64,000 nt of DNA from contig JBICHN010000011.1 in assembly GCA_043101845.1 (NCBI GenBank), positions 930,001-994,000 on the forward strand, given 5' to 3'. A program made the position numbers and the translations under genes. This document shows positions 35,401 to 43,682 of the stretch, piece after piece. Source of the DNA: JBICHN01 sp043101845 (GTDB taxonomy: Bacteria; Planctomycetota; Phycisphaerae; Phycisphaerales; UBA5793). A model generated the notes under the pieces. The model searched no databases. It saw only the letters and a program-made list of their open reading frames with translations, and was not told the DNA's origin. Position 1 is the first letter of the stretch; each line of letters starts with the position of its first letter.

Positions 35401-36565
35401 AGTCCGGGAGATGAACTCCGCCCAGGTCACCGAGATTATCGCGGAGGCGGCGCGCGAGCGGACGAGCGCGGTCGACCTCACGCCCCTCGATCAATACCTC
35501 GCCGATCATTACGGCGCGCAGGAACTCGTCGATTGGGCGAACGGCAAGTTTCTTCTCAATCTCGACCTCGAAGACATCGTCAAGTTCGAGACGAACGACG
35601 AAGTCCGCGAGTTCCTGTTCGACAAGGCACGAGAGGCCTATCTCGATCGCGAAGTTCGGTATCCCGTCGATTACGCGATCGACATGACGATGGCCATCAT
35701 GGCGCAGGATCCCCAGGCGGCGCTCGATCAACTCGCACAGTTCGCCCGCCGAAAATATGGTCTCGACTGGGACGCGAGCTACCTGCGCATCAACACGCCT
35801 CAGCAATATCGTGAGGAACTCCTCGACGAGTCGAGAAAGTGGGCGACCGGCAGAGTTGACGAGGTGGTGGATGAGGCGCTCCGAGACTATCCCGATGATG
35901 AGTCTCTCGACGCGTGGCTTCAGGAGCGGTTCGGCATGCGTCTCCGAGACCTCGATCGAAACCGGGAAGGCGATGAGCGTCGACAGATGCTTCACCACCG
36001 GGTCGAACAATTCTCCCGCAGCGAACTCAATCAGTTCGAGCGGTTCGTGCTGCTCCAAATTCTGGATCAGTCGTGGAAGGACCACCTCTACTTCATGGAT
36101 CAACTGCGAAGTTCGGTGAGCTTCCGGGCGTTTGCGCAGCAGGACCCTCGTATCGAATACCGTCGCGAAGGCCGCCGTCTCTTCGACCGGATGCACGAGA
36201 CGATCCGGGACAAGGTGACCGATCTCATCTTCAAGGCGAAGCTCACGCCGAGCTACCAGCCGCGCAGCGTGTACCGATCGGCCCGTGAAGTCGCGCCGCC
36301 GCCGCAGGACACCGGCGTACATGCGCCGACGGCGGCGGGTGGCGCTGGCGCAGCTGCGGCGACGGCCAGCGCCGACGCGTCCCCGGCGGGAGCGCGACAG
36401 CCCGAACCGTCGGCGCCGTCGGCCCCGGAGCCTGAACCGGTGGGGGCCGGCGCCCGCGCGTCGGGCTCGTCGTCTTCGTCGAGATCCGAGAGTCGATCGA
36501 AGCCGAAGGGGTCCAAGCGCACGCAGTCGCCGAAGAAGGGCAAACGGAACAAGAAGAGTCGCTGA
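32405..36565 (+). CDS. secA: Preprotein translocase ATPase SecA, unusually long
   Basis: 1386 aa against ~900 in E. coli. The motor has AEMKTGEGKTIVA (Walker A, around residue 200), DYLRDNMKLR, IVDEVDSTLIDEARTPLIIS (DEAD-type box) and GRGTDIKL, and the end of NBD2 is LRGRSGRQGDNGSTRF. There is a charged helical insertion at about residues 355-430 (KAKMRIKG-like Lys/Glu-rich helices) and a long extra region between the helical wing and the last scaffold helix (about 880-1230) rich in acidic residues. The C-terminus is Ala/Pro/Ser/Lys-rich and lacks the CxCxSG(x)8C(H/C) zinc motif. It drives Sec-dependent export with SecYEG. Long SecA versions are known from Planctomycetes. Confidence 0.97.
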   Translation: MPGVPVVGPLMAKLFGTRNERLVKKYLGRVEEINALEPELRKLSDAELRAKTSEFQERYRNGESENDLIVEVFAVAREVMDRAVGIRNIFDPTLEFDPSILPDDARRLYDETKAKIAETPDAEPAGELIGNTELVPAWKLVDIPTRLHDAIRELYPESKPPFRSRPFDVQLVGGIVLADHKYDRVRSAAQARNVYFGAIAEMKTGEGKTIVAPLASYLHAIANRQIHVVTVNSYLVRRDRYWTFPFFYHLGLTVGYIAPMHEMPEPFKKAAYRCHVVYGTTSEFGFDYLRDNMKLRVEDQVQKRRDFAIVDEVDSTLIDEARTPLIISGPAHEEAPRYHVADKLARHLVEKQRPWNEANKRVETAKMRIKGIEGDIRNARDKSKVPQLREELERLQNELPQLEDARDRHIKYYDLEMDKKQVHLEHEGVTEAQKVADIGSFYVGDNIDMPHLLEQALRGHTVYERDRDYVVKDGQVVIVDQFTGRLMVGRQWSDGLHQAVEAKEGVEIKPETQTMATITIQNFFKLYERLSGMTGTADTEAQEFHDIYHMDVVVIPTNLPVIRNDFNDRVYLSEKDKWNAIVEEIKNFHDLGRPVLVGTTSVEKSEMLSQRLTKKYGIQHEVLNAKQHEREAHMIESAGVLGAVMIATNMAGRGTDIKLRSVNREDLINHWKRRALCPRQVEPSMSDEEIIQAIYRYLAEKRLGMKKAEVEALSDEEVQRRLLSAWALEYTYLEQKAIDKMSNDELREELDEGGNFLLHRLEMWKSTEALGGLHVIGTERHESRRIDNQLRGRSGRQGDNGSTRFFISLEDDLMQMFAGETTMRVLSRLGMKEGDAIEHPMLTRAVERAQRKVEERNFEIRKNILEYDEVMDHQRLSFYGRRQRILEGRGLREIVLEYIEEAIDDAVDRFMAPDFVSSCIGEWVQTNLDVSIEPDRLRMKDRDDLFERIRRDANADQLQAIGVTIGEFMNDDTDPIDWDVKGLVSWARSRYGVELRASEVREMNSAQVTEIIAEAARERTSAVDLTPLDQYLADHYGAQELVDWANGKFLLNLDLEDIVKFETNDEVREFLFDKAREAYLDREVRYPVDYAIDMTMAIMAQDPQAALDQLAQFARRKYGLDWDASYLRINTPQQYREELLDESRKWATGRVDEVVDEALRDYPDDESLDAWLQERFGMRLRDLDRNREGDERRQMLHHRVEQFSRSELNQFERFVLLQILDQSWKDHLYFMDQLRSSVSFRAFAQQDPRIEYRREGRRLFDRMHETIRDKVTDLIFKAKLTPSYQPRSVYRSAREVAPPPQDTGVHAPTAAGGAGAAAATASADASPAGARQPEPSAPSAPEPEPVGAGARASGSSSSSRSESRSKPKGSKRTQSPKKGKRNKKSR

Positions 36566-36639
36566 CGCGGTTCTCGACGGCGTCTGCGACTCGAGACTGA
36601 CGCCCGGGCGGCCGGCGCGCGATCAGCGCGTCGGCCGCT

Positions 36640-36645
36640 TATCAT
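36640..36645 (+). promoter_or_regulatory. TATCAT -10 element, leaderless arrangement before lgt
   Basis: TATCAT is followed by exactly six nucleotides and the ATG of lgt (36652). No ribosome binding site is present, which suggests a leaderless transcript. Confidence 0.5.
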
Positions 36646-36651
36646 GCCTCC

Positions 36652-37743
36652 ATGCTTCTGCTGCTCGCCGATTATCTCCATCGACTCGACCCGTTCGCCA
36701 TTCAGTTCAGCGAGTCGTTCGGCGTGCGGTGGTACGGTCTCGCGTACGCCGCAGGATTCCTTGTCGCGTATCTGCTCGGTCGCGAATTGGCGCGACGCCG
36801 ACTCTTCGCCGTTCATCCGGACGCGGTAGGTGATTACCTCATGGCCGGAATCATCGGCGTGCTCGCCGGCGGCCGGCTCGGCTATGTCCTGTTCTACAAC
36901 CCGAGCGCGATCTGGACTTTTTCCGACTCGTTTCCCTTCTGGGAAGTCCTCGCGGTGAATCGCGGCGGCATGGCGAGCCACGGCGGCATGATCGGTGTCA
37001 TCCTCGCGGTCGTCTGGTTCGCCCGGCGTGAGCGTCTCCCCATTGCGCACATCTGGGATGTGTCAGCGCTGCTCACACCGTTTGGACTGTTCTTCGGTCG
37101 GCTCGCCAATTTCGTGAACGGCGAGCTTCGTGGAAAGCCGGCCGGCGCCGACTTTCCGCTCGCGGTGAGGTTTCCGCAGGAGATTCGCGAAGACTGGGGA
37201 GTCGCCGAGATGCGTCGGCTCGACGAGATCGCGGGCGACGCAGGATTTACGACCACCGACTGGACCCGCACGCTCGATCAGGCGGCGGCGGGCGATCCGA
37301 TGGCCTACGACTCCTATCTCGCGATGAAGGAGCGCATCATCGATCTCCTTCAATCCGGATCGCCCGAGGTCACCGCTGCGGTCGAGCCCCTGATCACGCC
37401 GCGGCACCCATCGCAACTCTATCAGGCGCTCGCCGAAGGGATCATCCTCGCAACGGCGCTCTGGTTGATCTTCCTCGTCGCGAAGCCGAAACGATCCGGA
37501 TGGATCGGAGTGGGGTTCATGCTCATCTACGGCGCCCTTCGAGTCGTGACCGAAATCTGGCGCACGCCCGATGAAGGCGTGGCTCTCGTCGCCGGACTGA
37601 GCCGCGGCCAGCAACTCAGCGCCGTCATGCTGCTGGTCGGCCTCGTCTACACCGCTTACATTCTCTGGAGGCCGAGCCCTTCACCATGGGCCGAGCCGCC
37701 GTTGAGGAGTTCGCGTGAAGCATCCATGCCGACGACATCGTGA
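36652..37743 (+). CDS. lgt: Prolipoprotein diacylglyceryl transferase
   Basis: 363 aa with seven membrane segments. Diagnostic motifs are GVRWYGLAYAAGFLVAYLLG, GRLGYVLFYNP, RGGMASHGGMIG (the HGG catalytic region) and the Lgt signature FFGRLANFVNGELRGKP, then PRHPSQLYQALAEG. About 75 residues separate the last two, longer than in E. coli. It transfers diacylglycerol to the lipobox cysteine of lipoproteins at the cytoplasmic membrane. The 3' end overlaps the start of the next gene, itself a lipoprotein gene, by 29 nt. It follows secA by 86 bp. Confidence 0.95.
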   Translation: MLLLLADYLHRLDPFAIQFSESFGVRWYGLAYAAGFLVAYLLGRELARRRLFAVHPDAVGDYLMAGIIGVLAGGRLGYVLFYNPSAIWTFSDSFPFWEVLAVNRGGMASHGGMIGVILAVVWFARRERLPIAHIWDVSALLTPFGLFFGRLANFVNGELRGKPAGADFPLAVRFPQEIREDWGVAEMRRLDEIAGDAGFTTTDWTRTLDQAAAGDPMAYDSYLAMKERIIDLLQSGSPEVTAAVEPLITPRHPSQLYQALAEGIILATALWLIFLVAKPKRSGWIGVGFMLIYGALRVVTEIWRTPDEGVALVAGLSRGQQLSAVMLLVGLVYTAYILWRPSPSPWAEPPLRSSREASMPTTS

Positions 37744-38764
37744 CCAGTGGGTGGCGCCGGCGTCGTTGATGATTGCGGCGATCTTCTTCGTCGCGTGCGA
37801 GGATGACGCGGCAGGTCCGTCGAATCAAGAAGCGCCGCGCACGATCGATCCCCACGCGGATCATCATCATGATCAAGACGGTCGCAGCGACGGAGAGGCC
37901 GAAATCGGCGAATCACAACGCGCCGAGCCGGGGTTTACATTCGTCAGTCATACGACGCCGGCCGACATCGCGGTTCCCGAAGGGATGGTCTATGTCCCCG
38001 GCGGGACCACGCGAATCGGCTACGAGCACGCGACGACCTACGAGCGACCGGTCTTCGAAGCGGAGGTCAAACCGTTCTTTCTTGACATCCATCCGGTGAC
38101 CGTCGCCGAGTTCAGCGTCTTCGTCGCGTCGACGGGCTACGAAACCGAAGCCGAGCGCTTTGGCGACGGCGGCGTATTTGACCCGAAGACTGGCGGATGG
38201 TCGCTCGTGAAAGGCGCCGATTGGCGCCATCCACGCGGCCCCGGGCATCCCGCGGCGCCGGACGATCATCCGGTCACGCAGGTCTCATGGAATGACGCGG
38301 CGGCCTACGCGAAGTGGGCCGGAAGGCGACTGCCCACCGAAGTCGAATGGGAGCACGCGGCGCGAAACGCGCAGAACGGCGGTCCGAAGTACGCCTGGGG
38401 TGACGAACTCGTCGTCGACGGCGTTTTCATGGCGAACGCATGGCAGGGTTCATTCCCATCGCAGGACTCCGGCGCCGACGGCTATCAGTGGACCGCGCCG
38501 GTCGGCCGCACGGGGAAGTCGCCGCTCGGCCTCACGGACATGGGCGGGAATGTCTGGGAGTGGGTCGACGACTGGTTCCGCTCGTACGCCGATCGGGGGA
38601 CGCCCTTTACTCCCGACGAGACGAGCGAGAAGGTTCAGCGCGGTGGCTCGTTTCTCTGCGATCCGAAGGTGTGTCATGGCTACCGCGTCTCAGCTCGCGC
38701 GTTCTCGACGCCGGAGACGAGTCTTGCCCATGTCGGCTTTCGTTGCGCCCGCGATATCAACTGA
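37715..38764 (+). CDS. Lipoprotein with formylglycine-generating-enzyme (FGE/SUMF1) domain
   Basis: 349 aa from GTG 37715, with GAGGAG 5 nt upstream, inside the end of lgt. The signal ends in a lipobox (IAAIFFVACEDD, Cys28). A His/Asp-rich linker (DPHADHHHDQD) leads to the FGE domain: PEGMVYVPGGTTRIGYEH, PVTVAEFSVF, PVTQVSWNDAAAYAKWAGRR and GLTDMGGNVWEWVDDW. The C-terminal RGGSFLCDPKVCHGYRVSAR keeps the paired cysteines of genuine FGE, which oxidise sulfatase cysteine to formylglycine; most FGE-like proteins lack them. A membrane-anchored, potentially active FGE is therefore likely. No sulfatase is in the window. Confidence 0.88.
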   Translation: MKHPCRRHRDQWVAPASLMIAAIFFVACEDDAAGPSNQEAPRTIDPHADHHHDQDGRSDGEAEIGESQRAEPGFTFVSHTTPADIAVPEGMVYVPGGTTRIGYEHATTYERPVFEAEVKPFFLDIHPVTVAEFSVFVASTGYETEAERFGDGGVFDPKTGGWSLVKGADWRHPRGPGHPAAPDDHPVTQVSWNDAAAYAKWAGRRLPTEVEWEHAARNAQNGGPKYAWGDELVVDGVFMANAWQGSFPSQDSGADGYQWTAPVGRTGKSPLGLTDMGGNVWEWVDDWFRSYADRGTPFTPDETSEKVQRGGSFLCDPKVCHGYRVSARAFSTPETSLAHVGFRCARDIN

Positions 38765-38829
38765 AAAGGAACCGCCGGCGAGGGCGGACCGGGGGAGACG
38801 CCGGTATCGACCGGTTCGGCAAGGGGTGG

Positions 38830-38835
38830 TAGGGT
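38830..38835 (+). promoter_or_regulatory. TAGGGT -10 element, leaderless arrangement before glpX
   Basis: TAGGGT is followed by exactly six nucleotides and the ATG of glpX (38842). No ribosome binding site lies in between. Confidence 0.45.
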
Positions 38836-38841
38836 ACAGGC

Positions 38842-39960
38842 ATGAACAAGTCCGCCGTAGAAGAGCAGAGCAAGTCCACGAAGCGCAAATCGAAGGGTTC
38901 GAGCAAGGCTGATTCGCCGCACGATCCCGAGCGTCTTCTCGACCTCGACATCGTCCGCGCGACCGAGAACGCCGCCCTGTGCGCCTGGAAGTGGTTTGGG
39001 AAGGGCGACAAGAACAAGGCCGACTACGCGGCGTCCGACGCGATCCGTGGCATGTTCGAGCTTATCGACTGCAAGGGTCTCGTTCGGATCGGTGAAGGAC
39101 GAAAGGACGATGCGCCGGGCATCTTCACCGGCGAGCAGCTTGGCACCTGGCGCGACGGATCGCCCGCCGTGGCGATCGCGCTCGATCCGGTGGATGGCAC
39201 GACGCTGACGGCAAAGGGGCTGCCCGGCGCCGTCTCGGTCATTGCGGCGGCGACCTGCGAGCGTCCGGATGAGGATCCGTCCGATCTCTTCCCGGCGATT
39301 CCTTCGTACTACATGGAGAAGATCGCCTACGGCCCGCGCGTCGCGGAAGGTCCCGGCAAGATTCGCATGGACGCCCCGCTCGAGGAGAACCTCGACATCG
39401 TCGCGTTCAAGCTGAAGAAGCGCGTGCGCGACCTCGTCGCCGTCGTGCTCGATCGCCCGCGGCACCAGCACATCATCGAAACACTGCGCGAATCCGGATG
39501 CGGAATCCGACTCATCTCCGACGGAGATGTCGCCGCGGCGATTGCGCCGAGCATGCCGGATTCCGGCGTCGATCTCTATCTCGGCATCGGCGGGAGCCCG
39601 GAGGCGGTCATCGCCGCAGCGGCGATCAAGTGCCTCGGCGGCGAGCAACTCTGCCGCATGTGGCCCCGCGATGACGCCGAGCGCGAGCGGCTGCTGACCG
39701 AAGACGGTTGCGACGAGGCCGACCTCAAACGGGTGTGGCGCGTGGGTGAGATGGCGAAGGGTGACCGCATCCTCTTCAGCGCCACCGGAATCAGCGACTC
39801 GCCACTGCTCAAAGGTATCCGGTACAACGGACAGCACTGCATCACCGAGTCGATCCTCATGCGCGCCCGCAACCGAACCTTCCGCTTCGTCACGGCCTTC
39901 CATAATCTCGACACGAAGACCATCCGCCTCGGCAGCACGGGGGAAGAGACGCGAATCTGA
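38842..39960 (+). CDS. glpX: Class II fructose-1,6-bisphosphatase
   Basis: 372 aa with a 25 residue Lys/Ser-rich N-terminal extension. The core shows ALCAWKWFGKGDKNKAD, the RIGEGRKDDAPGIFTGE stretch, IALDPVDGTTLTAKG (metal site) and LYLGIGGSPEAVIAAAAIKC, all characteristic of GlpX. It hydrolyses fructose-1,6-bisphosphate in gluconeogenesis and needs Mn2+ or Mg2+. A 6-phosphofructokinase, the opposing glycolytic step, is encoded 950 bp away on the same strand, so the control point of the pathway is clustered here with only the PIG-L gene between. Confidence 0.95.
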   Translation: MNKSAVEEQSKSTKRKSKGSSKADSPHDPERLLDLDIVRATENAALCAWKWFGKGDKNKADYAASDAIRGMFELIDCKGLVRIGEGRKDDAPGIFTGEQLGTWRDGSPAVAIALDPVDGTTLTAKGLPGAVSVIAAATCERPDEDPSDLFPAIPSYYMEKIAYGPRVAEGPGKIRMDAPLEENLDIVAFKLKKRVRDLVAVVLDRPRHQHIIETLRESGCGIRLISDGDVAAAIAPSMPDSGVDLYLGIGGSPEAVIAAAAIKCLGGEQLCRMWPRDDAERERLLTEDGCDEADLKRVWRVGEMAKGDRILFSATGISDSPLLKGIRYNGQHCITESILMRARNRTFRFVTAFHNLDTKTIRLGSTGEETRI

Positions 39961-40027
39961 GTCGCGGCAGCCTCGTGGAGGTATGTAGCAGTCGCGATTC
40001 GCGGGGAACCACCTCGGCGCGATCACA

Positions 40028-40729
40028 TCACTCCATCGACAGCCCGTCCAACGACGCGAGTCCGAGCGGCTCCTGCGTAAAGAACGGTTCCGCGGCGTCG
40101 ACACCGAGACGCGAACCAAAGTAGACCGCCATGCAGTCGATCGCCTCGAGCACCTTCCGGTTCTTCTCGGGCAGAACGAACTGAGTGTGGTAAGCCTCAA
40201 TCGACGCGTGCTTCCGCTCCTCGTACCCGGTGATGTCGATGAGAAAGTTCGGATTGTGCACTTTGCGAAGGTGCATCGCGTAGTAGAAGAAGAGCCAGCG
40301 CGGATAGATCGGCGGGCCCGCCTGGGCCCATGCTTCATTGTCGACTTTGCTCAGCTTCGCCGCAAACCGCGCATCGACGACGGCTCGGGTCACGGCAAGA
40401 TGATCCGGATGGGCATCCTCGAAGTAGGGGGTGAAGACGATCTGCGCCTGATGCGCGCGAATGACGCCGGCGATCGCGTGCCGCAGTTCGAGCGTGTGCT
40501 CGACATAACGGTTCGGAAAGTCGAGCGTCCGCCGCTCGACGCCGAGAATCTCCGCGGCCCGGGCCGCTTCCTTCGCCCGGGTCTCCGGGTCGCCGTGCGG
40601 GGTCGGCTCGCCGTTCGTGATGTCGAGCAGGAGCACCCGATGTCCCTGATCGGCGAGTTTCGCGATCGTCCCGCCCATTCCGATTTCCTGGTCGTCCGGA
40701 TGCGGACCGACGACGAGGACATTGGCCAT
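40028..40729 (-). CDS. PIG-L/LmbE-family deacetylase, BshB1-like
   Basis: 233 aa. The N-terminal VLVVGPHPDDQEIGMGGTIA gives the zinc-binding AHPDD-type motif, and YFEDAHPDHLAVTRAVVDA supplies the third ligand. These motifs and the length fit the PIG-L family that deacetylates N-acetylglucosaminyl conjugates. The GMGGTIAKLADQGHRV stretch resembles the bacillithiol-synthesis deacetylase BshB1 rather than the mycothiol enzyme, so a role in low-molecular-weight thiol synthesis is possible. The bshA and bshC partners are not in the window. A TATGAT element lies about 36 nt before the start with GGGAG as ribosome binding site. Confidence 0.82.
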   Translation of the reverse strand: MANVLVVGPHPDDQEIGMGGTIAKLADQGHRVLLLDITNGEPTPHGDPETRAKEAARAAEILGVERRTLDFPNRYVEHTLELRHAIAGVIRAHQAQIVFTPYFEDAHPDHLAVTRAVVDARFAAKLSKVDNEAWAQAGPPIYPRWLFFYYAMHLRKVHNPNFLIDITGYEERKHASIEAYHTQFVLPEKNRKVLEAIDCMAVYFGSRLGVDAAEPFFTQEPLGLASLDGLSME

Positions 40730-40908
40730 GACGCGTGCTCCCGGTTTCGAAGTCGAACGAGGGCGGCATCATAGCGACGGTCGGGTCAAGGATGATTCGC
40801 CGCGGGGTCGATCAACCCGCCCGTAGAATCGAACCGATAGATGGGAGAACCGGAAGACGGCGGCGCTCGCGGAGCGCGAGTCGACGGGCGAAAGGGAAAG
40901 CAGGGCGG

Positions 40909-42033
40909 ATGTCGAACGATCACCAGCCAGTCAAGCGAATCGGCGTGCTGACCGGGGGCGGCGATTGCCCCGGGCTCAACGCCGTCATTCGAGCCGTGAC
41001 CAAGACAGCGATCATGAAGTACGGCGTGCAGGTGTACGGCATCGAGGATGGCTTTCTCGGGCTCGTGCAGAACCGGATTCACCCGATTTCGGCGATGGAT
41101 GTGTCCAACATCCTCACGGTGGGCGGCACGATTCTCGGAACCTCGAACAAGTGCGACCCGCGTCGCTACTACATCGGCGAGAATGAGAAGGGTGAGCCCG
41201 AGTACAAGGATGTCACCGATCGCTGTCTCGACCACATCCGTCACCATCATCTCGACGCGATCATCGTCATCGGCGGCGACGGCACGATGAGCGTCGCGAA
41301 GAACTTCGTCGAGCACGGTGTGAACTGCATCGGTGTCCCGAAGACGATCGACAACGACCTTGTCGGCACGGATATCACCTTCGGATTTCAGACGGCGGTC
41401 GAGGTCGCGACGCAGGCGCTCGATCGCATTCACACGACTGCGGCGAGCCATCATCGCGCGATGGTGGTCGAGGTCATGGGACGCAATGCGGGTTGGATCG
41501 CACTGCACGCGGGTGTCGCGTCGGGATCGGACATCATCCTCATCCCCGAAATTCCATTCGACTACGAAGTGATCTGCGACTTCGTTCGCAACCGGTCAAA
41601 GCACGGGAAGCGGTTCTCGATTCTGTGCGTGAGCGAAGGCGCGCGGCCGAAAGGTGGCGAGCAGGTCGTGAATAAGGTCGACCCGTCAAGCCCCGATCCG
41701 ATCCGTCTCGGCGGAGTCGGCAAGGTCATCGCCGACGAGGTCGAGCGCTGCACCGGGATCGAATCGCGCACCACCGTGCTCGGCCATGTCCAGCGGGGCG
41801 GCACACCGGTGCACAACGATCGTCTGCTCGCGACCCGCTTCGGGTATCACGCGGCTCAACTCGTCATGTCGGGCGCCCGGAATCGCCTCGTCGTCATGCA
41901 CAACCACAAGGTCTCCGATGTGCCGATCCTCGACGCCGCGAACAAGCAGCGTACGGTGGATCCGTCAGACCCGTTGATCGAAGCGGCGCGCGCCGTCGGG
42001 ACCTGCTTCGGCGATTCAGCGGCGGACTGGTGA
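40909..42033 (+). CDS. pfkA: 6-phosphofructokinase, PfkA superfamily
   Basis: 374 aa from ATG 40909; the open extension to 40735 is Arg-rich and not family-like. Key motifs are GVLTGGGDCPGLNAVIRAV, GGTILGTSNKCDP, VIGGDGTMSVAKNF, VPKTIDNDLVGTD and MGRNAGWIALHAGVASGSD. Gly in GGDG (rather than GGDD) favours ATP as phosphoryl donor, while the Lys of PKTIDND is shared with PPi-dependent and group III enzymes, so donor choice should be tested. It phosphorylates fructose-6-phosphate in glycolysis. It is divergent from the PIG-L gene; TAGAAT about 85 nt upstream may be the -10. Confidence 0.93.
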   Translation: MSNDHQPVKRIGVLTGGGDCPGLNAVIRAVTKTAIMKYGVQVYGIEDGFLGLVQNRIHPISAMDVSNILTVGGTILGTSNKCDPRRYYIGENEKGEPEYKDVTDRCLDHIRHHHLDAIIVIGGDGTMSVAKNFVEHGVNCIGVPKTIDNDLVGTDITFGFQTAVEVATQALDRIHTTAASHHRAMVVEVMGRNAGWIALHAGVASGSDIILIPEIPFDYEVICDFVRNRSKHGKRFSILCVSEGARPKGGEQVVNKVDPSSPDPIRLGGVGKVIADEVERCTGIESRTTVLGHVQRGGTPVHNDRLLATRFGYHAAQLVMSGARNRLVVMHNHKVSDVPILDAANKQRTVDPSDPLIEAARAVGTCFGDSAADW

Positions 42034-42160
42034 GTTCTCCTACTTCGGTGGACGCCTTCGAATGTTGGTTGTGGGTTGACCTCCGGATTCGAAAGCCCGA
42101 TGATGGCATTTTCTATGAACCTGTCATCCGGGAAACGCCGCTCTGAAGATGAGGCCAGTC

Positions 42161-43666
42161 ATGATTCGCACGACAGCCGTTCGACTTGCTCTCATACTGA
42201 TCACGCTGACTTCCGCGGCGACTACCGCAGGCCAAGATTGTTTTCCCGCCCACAAGCTTCGACCTCGAGATGGGACAGGTACACAGGGATTTGGAACTGC
42301 GGTCGCTCTCACGCAGGATGGCACACTCGCCGTTGGTGCGCCAAGCGACGCCACCAAGGGATACGGATCCGGAGCCGTATATCTCTACAACGCGGCAACC
42401 GGCGCCGAGATGTTCAAGATCTATCCGTCGCAGCCCTTGAGGGGCTCGTATTTTGGCCAATCGATTGCCATCGATGGTTCTCAACTCGCCGTCGCAGCTC
42501 CGCAATATGACCATGTGGCGCCTCAAGCAGGGGCCGTGTTCGTCTTCGATGTCAATTCCGGCGCCGAACTCTTCGCATTCAAGCCGGGAGATCTTGAATA
42601 TCTCGATCGATTCGGCTCCGCCCTCGACATGGCGAATGACCGACTTATCGCTAGTAGCACAGGGGATACCGATCCGGGCACTGCCTACCTCTACGACCTT
42701 ACTTCCGGTGATTTGATTCATACCCTTCTGCCGGATGCCTCTCGTGCCGGAAGCATGTTCGCTCAATCGGTCGCCATCAACGACACGGGAATAGTTGCCG
42801 TCGGTGACTCAACCGACCGACTGAGCGACCCGACGCCTGGGGCGGTCCATCTCTACGACGGGTCGACTGGCGAGTTGATGCAGCGAATCCTGTCGCCGCT
42901 TCCGGAGGGCGATGGGGGCTTCGGTAGTACGCTTGCGATGAACGATACATACCTCGTGGTGGGGGCCCCTTGGTCGAATATGTATTCGATCCAGGCGGGA
43001 GCTGTGTTCGTTTACTCGATCAGCGACGGTTCTCTACAGTTCGAACTCATTCCAGACTCACGGGAAGCGTACAAGCGATTTGGCTGGGACCTCGAAATTG
43101 TCGATGATGTGGTCTATGTCGCGGCTCCAGGGAATACCAGCATTGACGAGCGCGCGTATGCATTTGATCTCAAGACCGCAAACAGACTCAGGCGATTTCA
43201 ACCGGCGTCGGCGAACATGTACGGCGACCTTGCCTATGACTTGGCCGCCGCTGGTGATCAACTTGTTCTTGGCGCCGAGCGTGAGTCTGGCTACAGCGGA
43301 GTCGCTGCAGGAAGTGCATACATTTATGATCTCACCGATTGTGCTCGTCGACTGATTCTCGATCTCGCCGATGTCAGATGCCCTGCTCGCGGGCCGATTC
43401 AATTCAAAGTGCATGGAGGGGGCGTCGGCGAGGTCGCTCTCGTGTACTCGACCGGTGGATCCGGATCCTTCACAATTCCAAACGGCCAGACCTGCGCCGG
43501 CGTGCGTCTTGATCTGGCCGCACCGGTTCGACTTCTCACGGTCACGAGTGGTGACCCAGCGATCATTGACATTCCGTCGCTGCACCCGGGTGTTTGTGGC
43601 CATGTCATAGTGCAGGCGATTGACACTGATAACTGTCTTACATCGAATGTGATCGTGGTCGAATGA
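42161..43666 (+). CDS. Secreted FG-GAP/beta-propeller repeat protein
   Basis: 501 aa from ATG 42161, which has GATGAGG 5 nt upstream; ATG 42149 is the alternative. A signal peptide (TAVRLALILITLTSAATTAG) is followed by about seven repeats of the form FGxxVAxxxxxxAVGAPxxxxxxxGAVYLYxxxTG (for example SYFGQSIAIDGSQLAVAAPQ and GFGSTLAMNDTYLVVGAP). A C-terminal beta domain of ~110 residues has cysteine pairs (VRCPARG, QTCAG, GVCGH, DNCLTS). It is probably exported and extracellular. Codon use is less GC-skewed than the neighbours, which fits low expression or recent arrival. Binding partner unknown. Confidence 0.82.
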   Translation: MIRTTAVRLALILITLTSAATTAGQDCFPAHKLRPRDGTGTQGFGTAVALTQDGTLAVGAPSDATKGYGSGAVYLYNAATGAEMFKIYPSQPLRGSYFGQSIAIDGSQLAVAAPQYDHVAPQAGAVFVFDVNSGAELFAFKPGDLEYLDRFGSALDMANDRLIASSTGDTDPGTAYLYDLTSGDLIHTLLPDASRAGSMFAQSVAINDTGIVAVGDSTDRLSDPTPGAVHLYDGSTGELMQRILSPLPEGDGGFGSTLAMNDTYLVVGAPWSNMYSIQAGAVFVYSISDGSLQFELIPDSREAYKRFGWDLEIVDDVVYVAAPGNTSIDERAYAFDLKTANRLRRFQPASANMYGDLAYDLAAAGDQLVLGAERESGYSGVAAGSAYIYDLTDCARRLILDLADVRCPARGPIQFKVHGGGVGEVALVYSTGGSGSFTIPNGQTCAGVRLDLAAPVRLLTVTSGDPAIIDIPSLHPGVCGHVIVQAIDTDNCLTSNVIVVE

Positions 43667-43682
43667 CCCGGGTCCGGAAACT

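Noticed and set aside
35156..36322. 388-codon minus-strand frame at the 3' end of secA
   Set aside because: Antisense shadow of secA without start signals or motifs.
39961..40027. Terminator between glpX and the PIG-L gene
   Set aside because: Only short imperfect inverted repeats are visible and there is no T-run.
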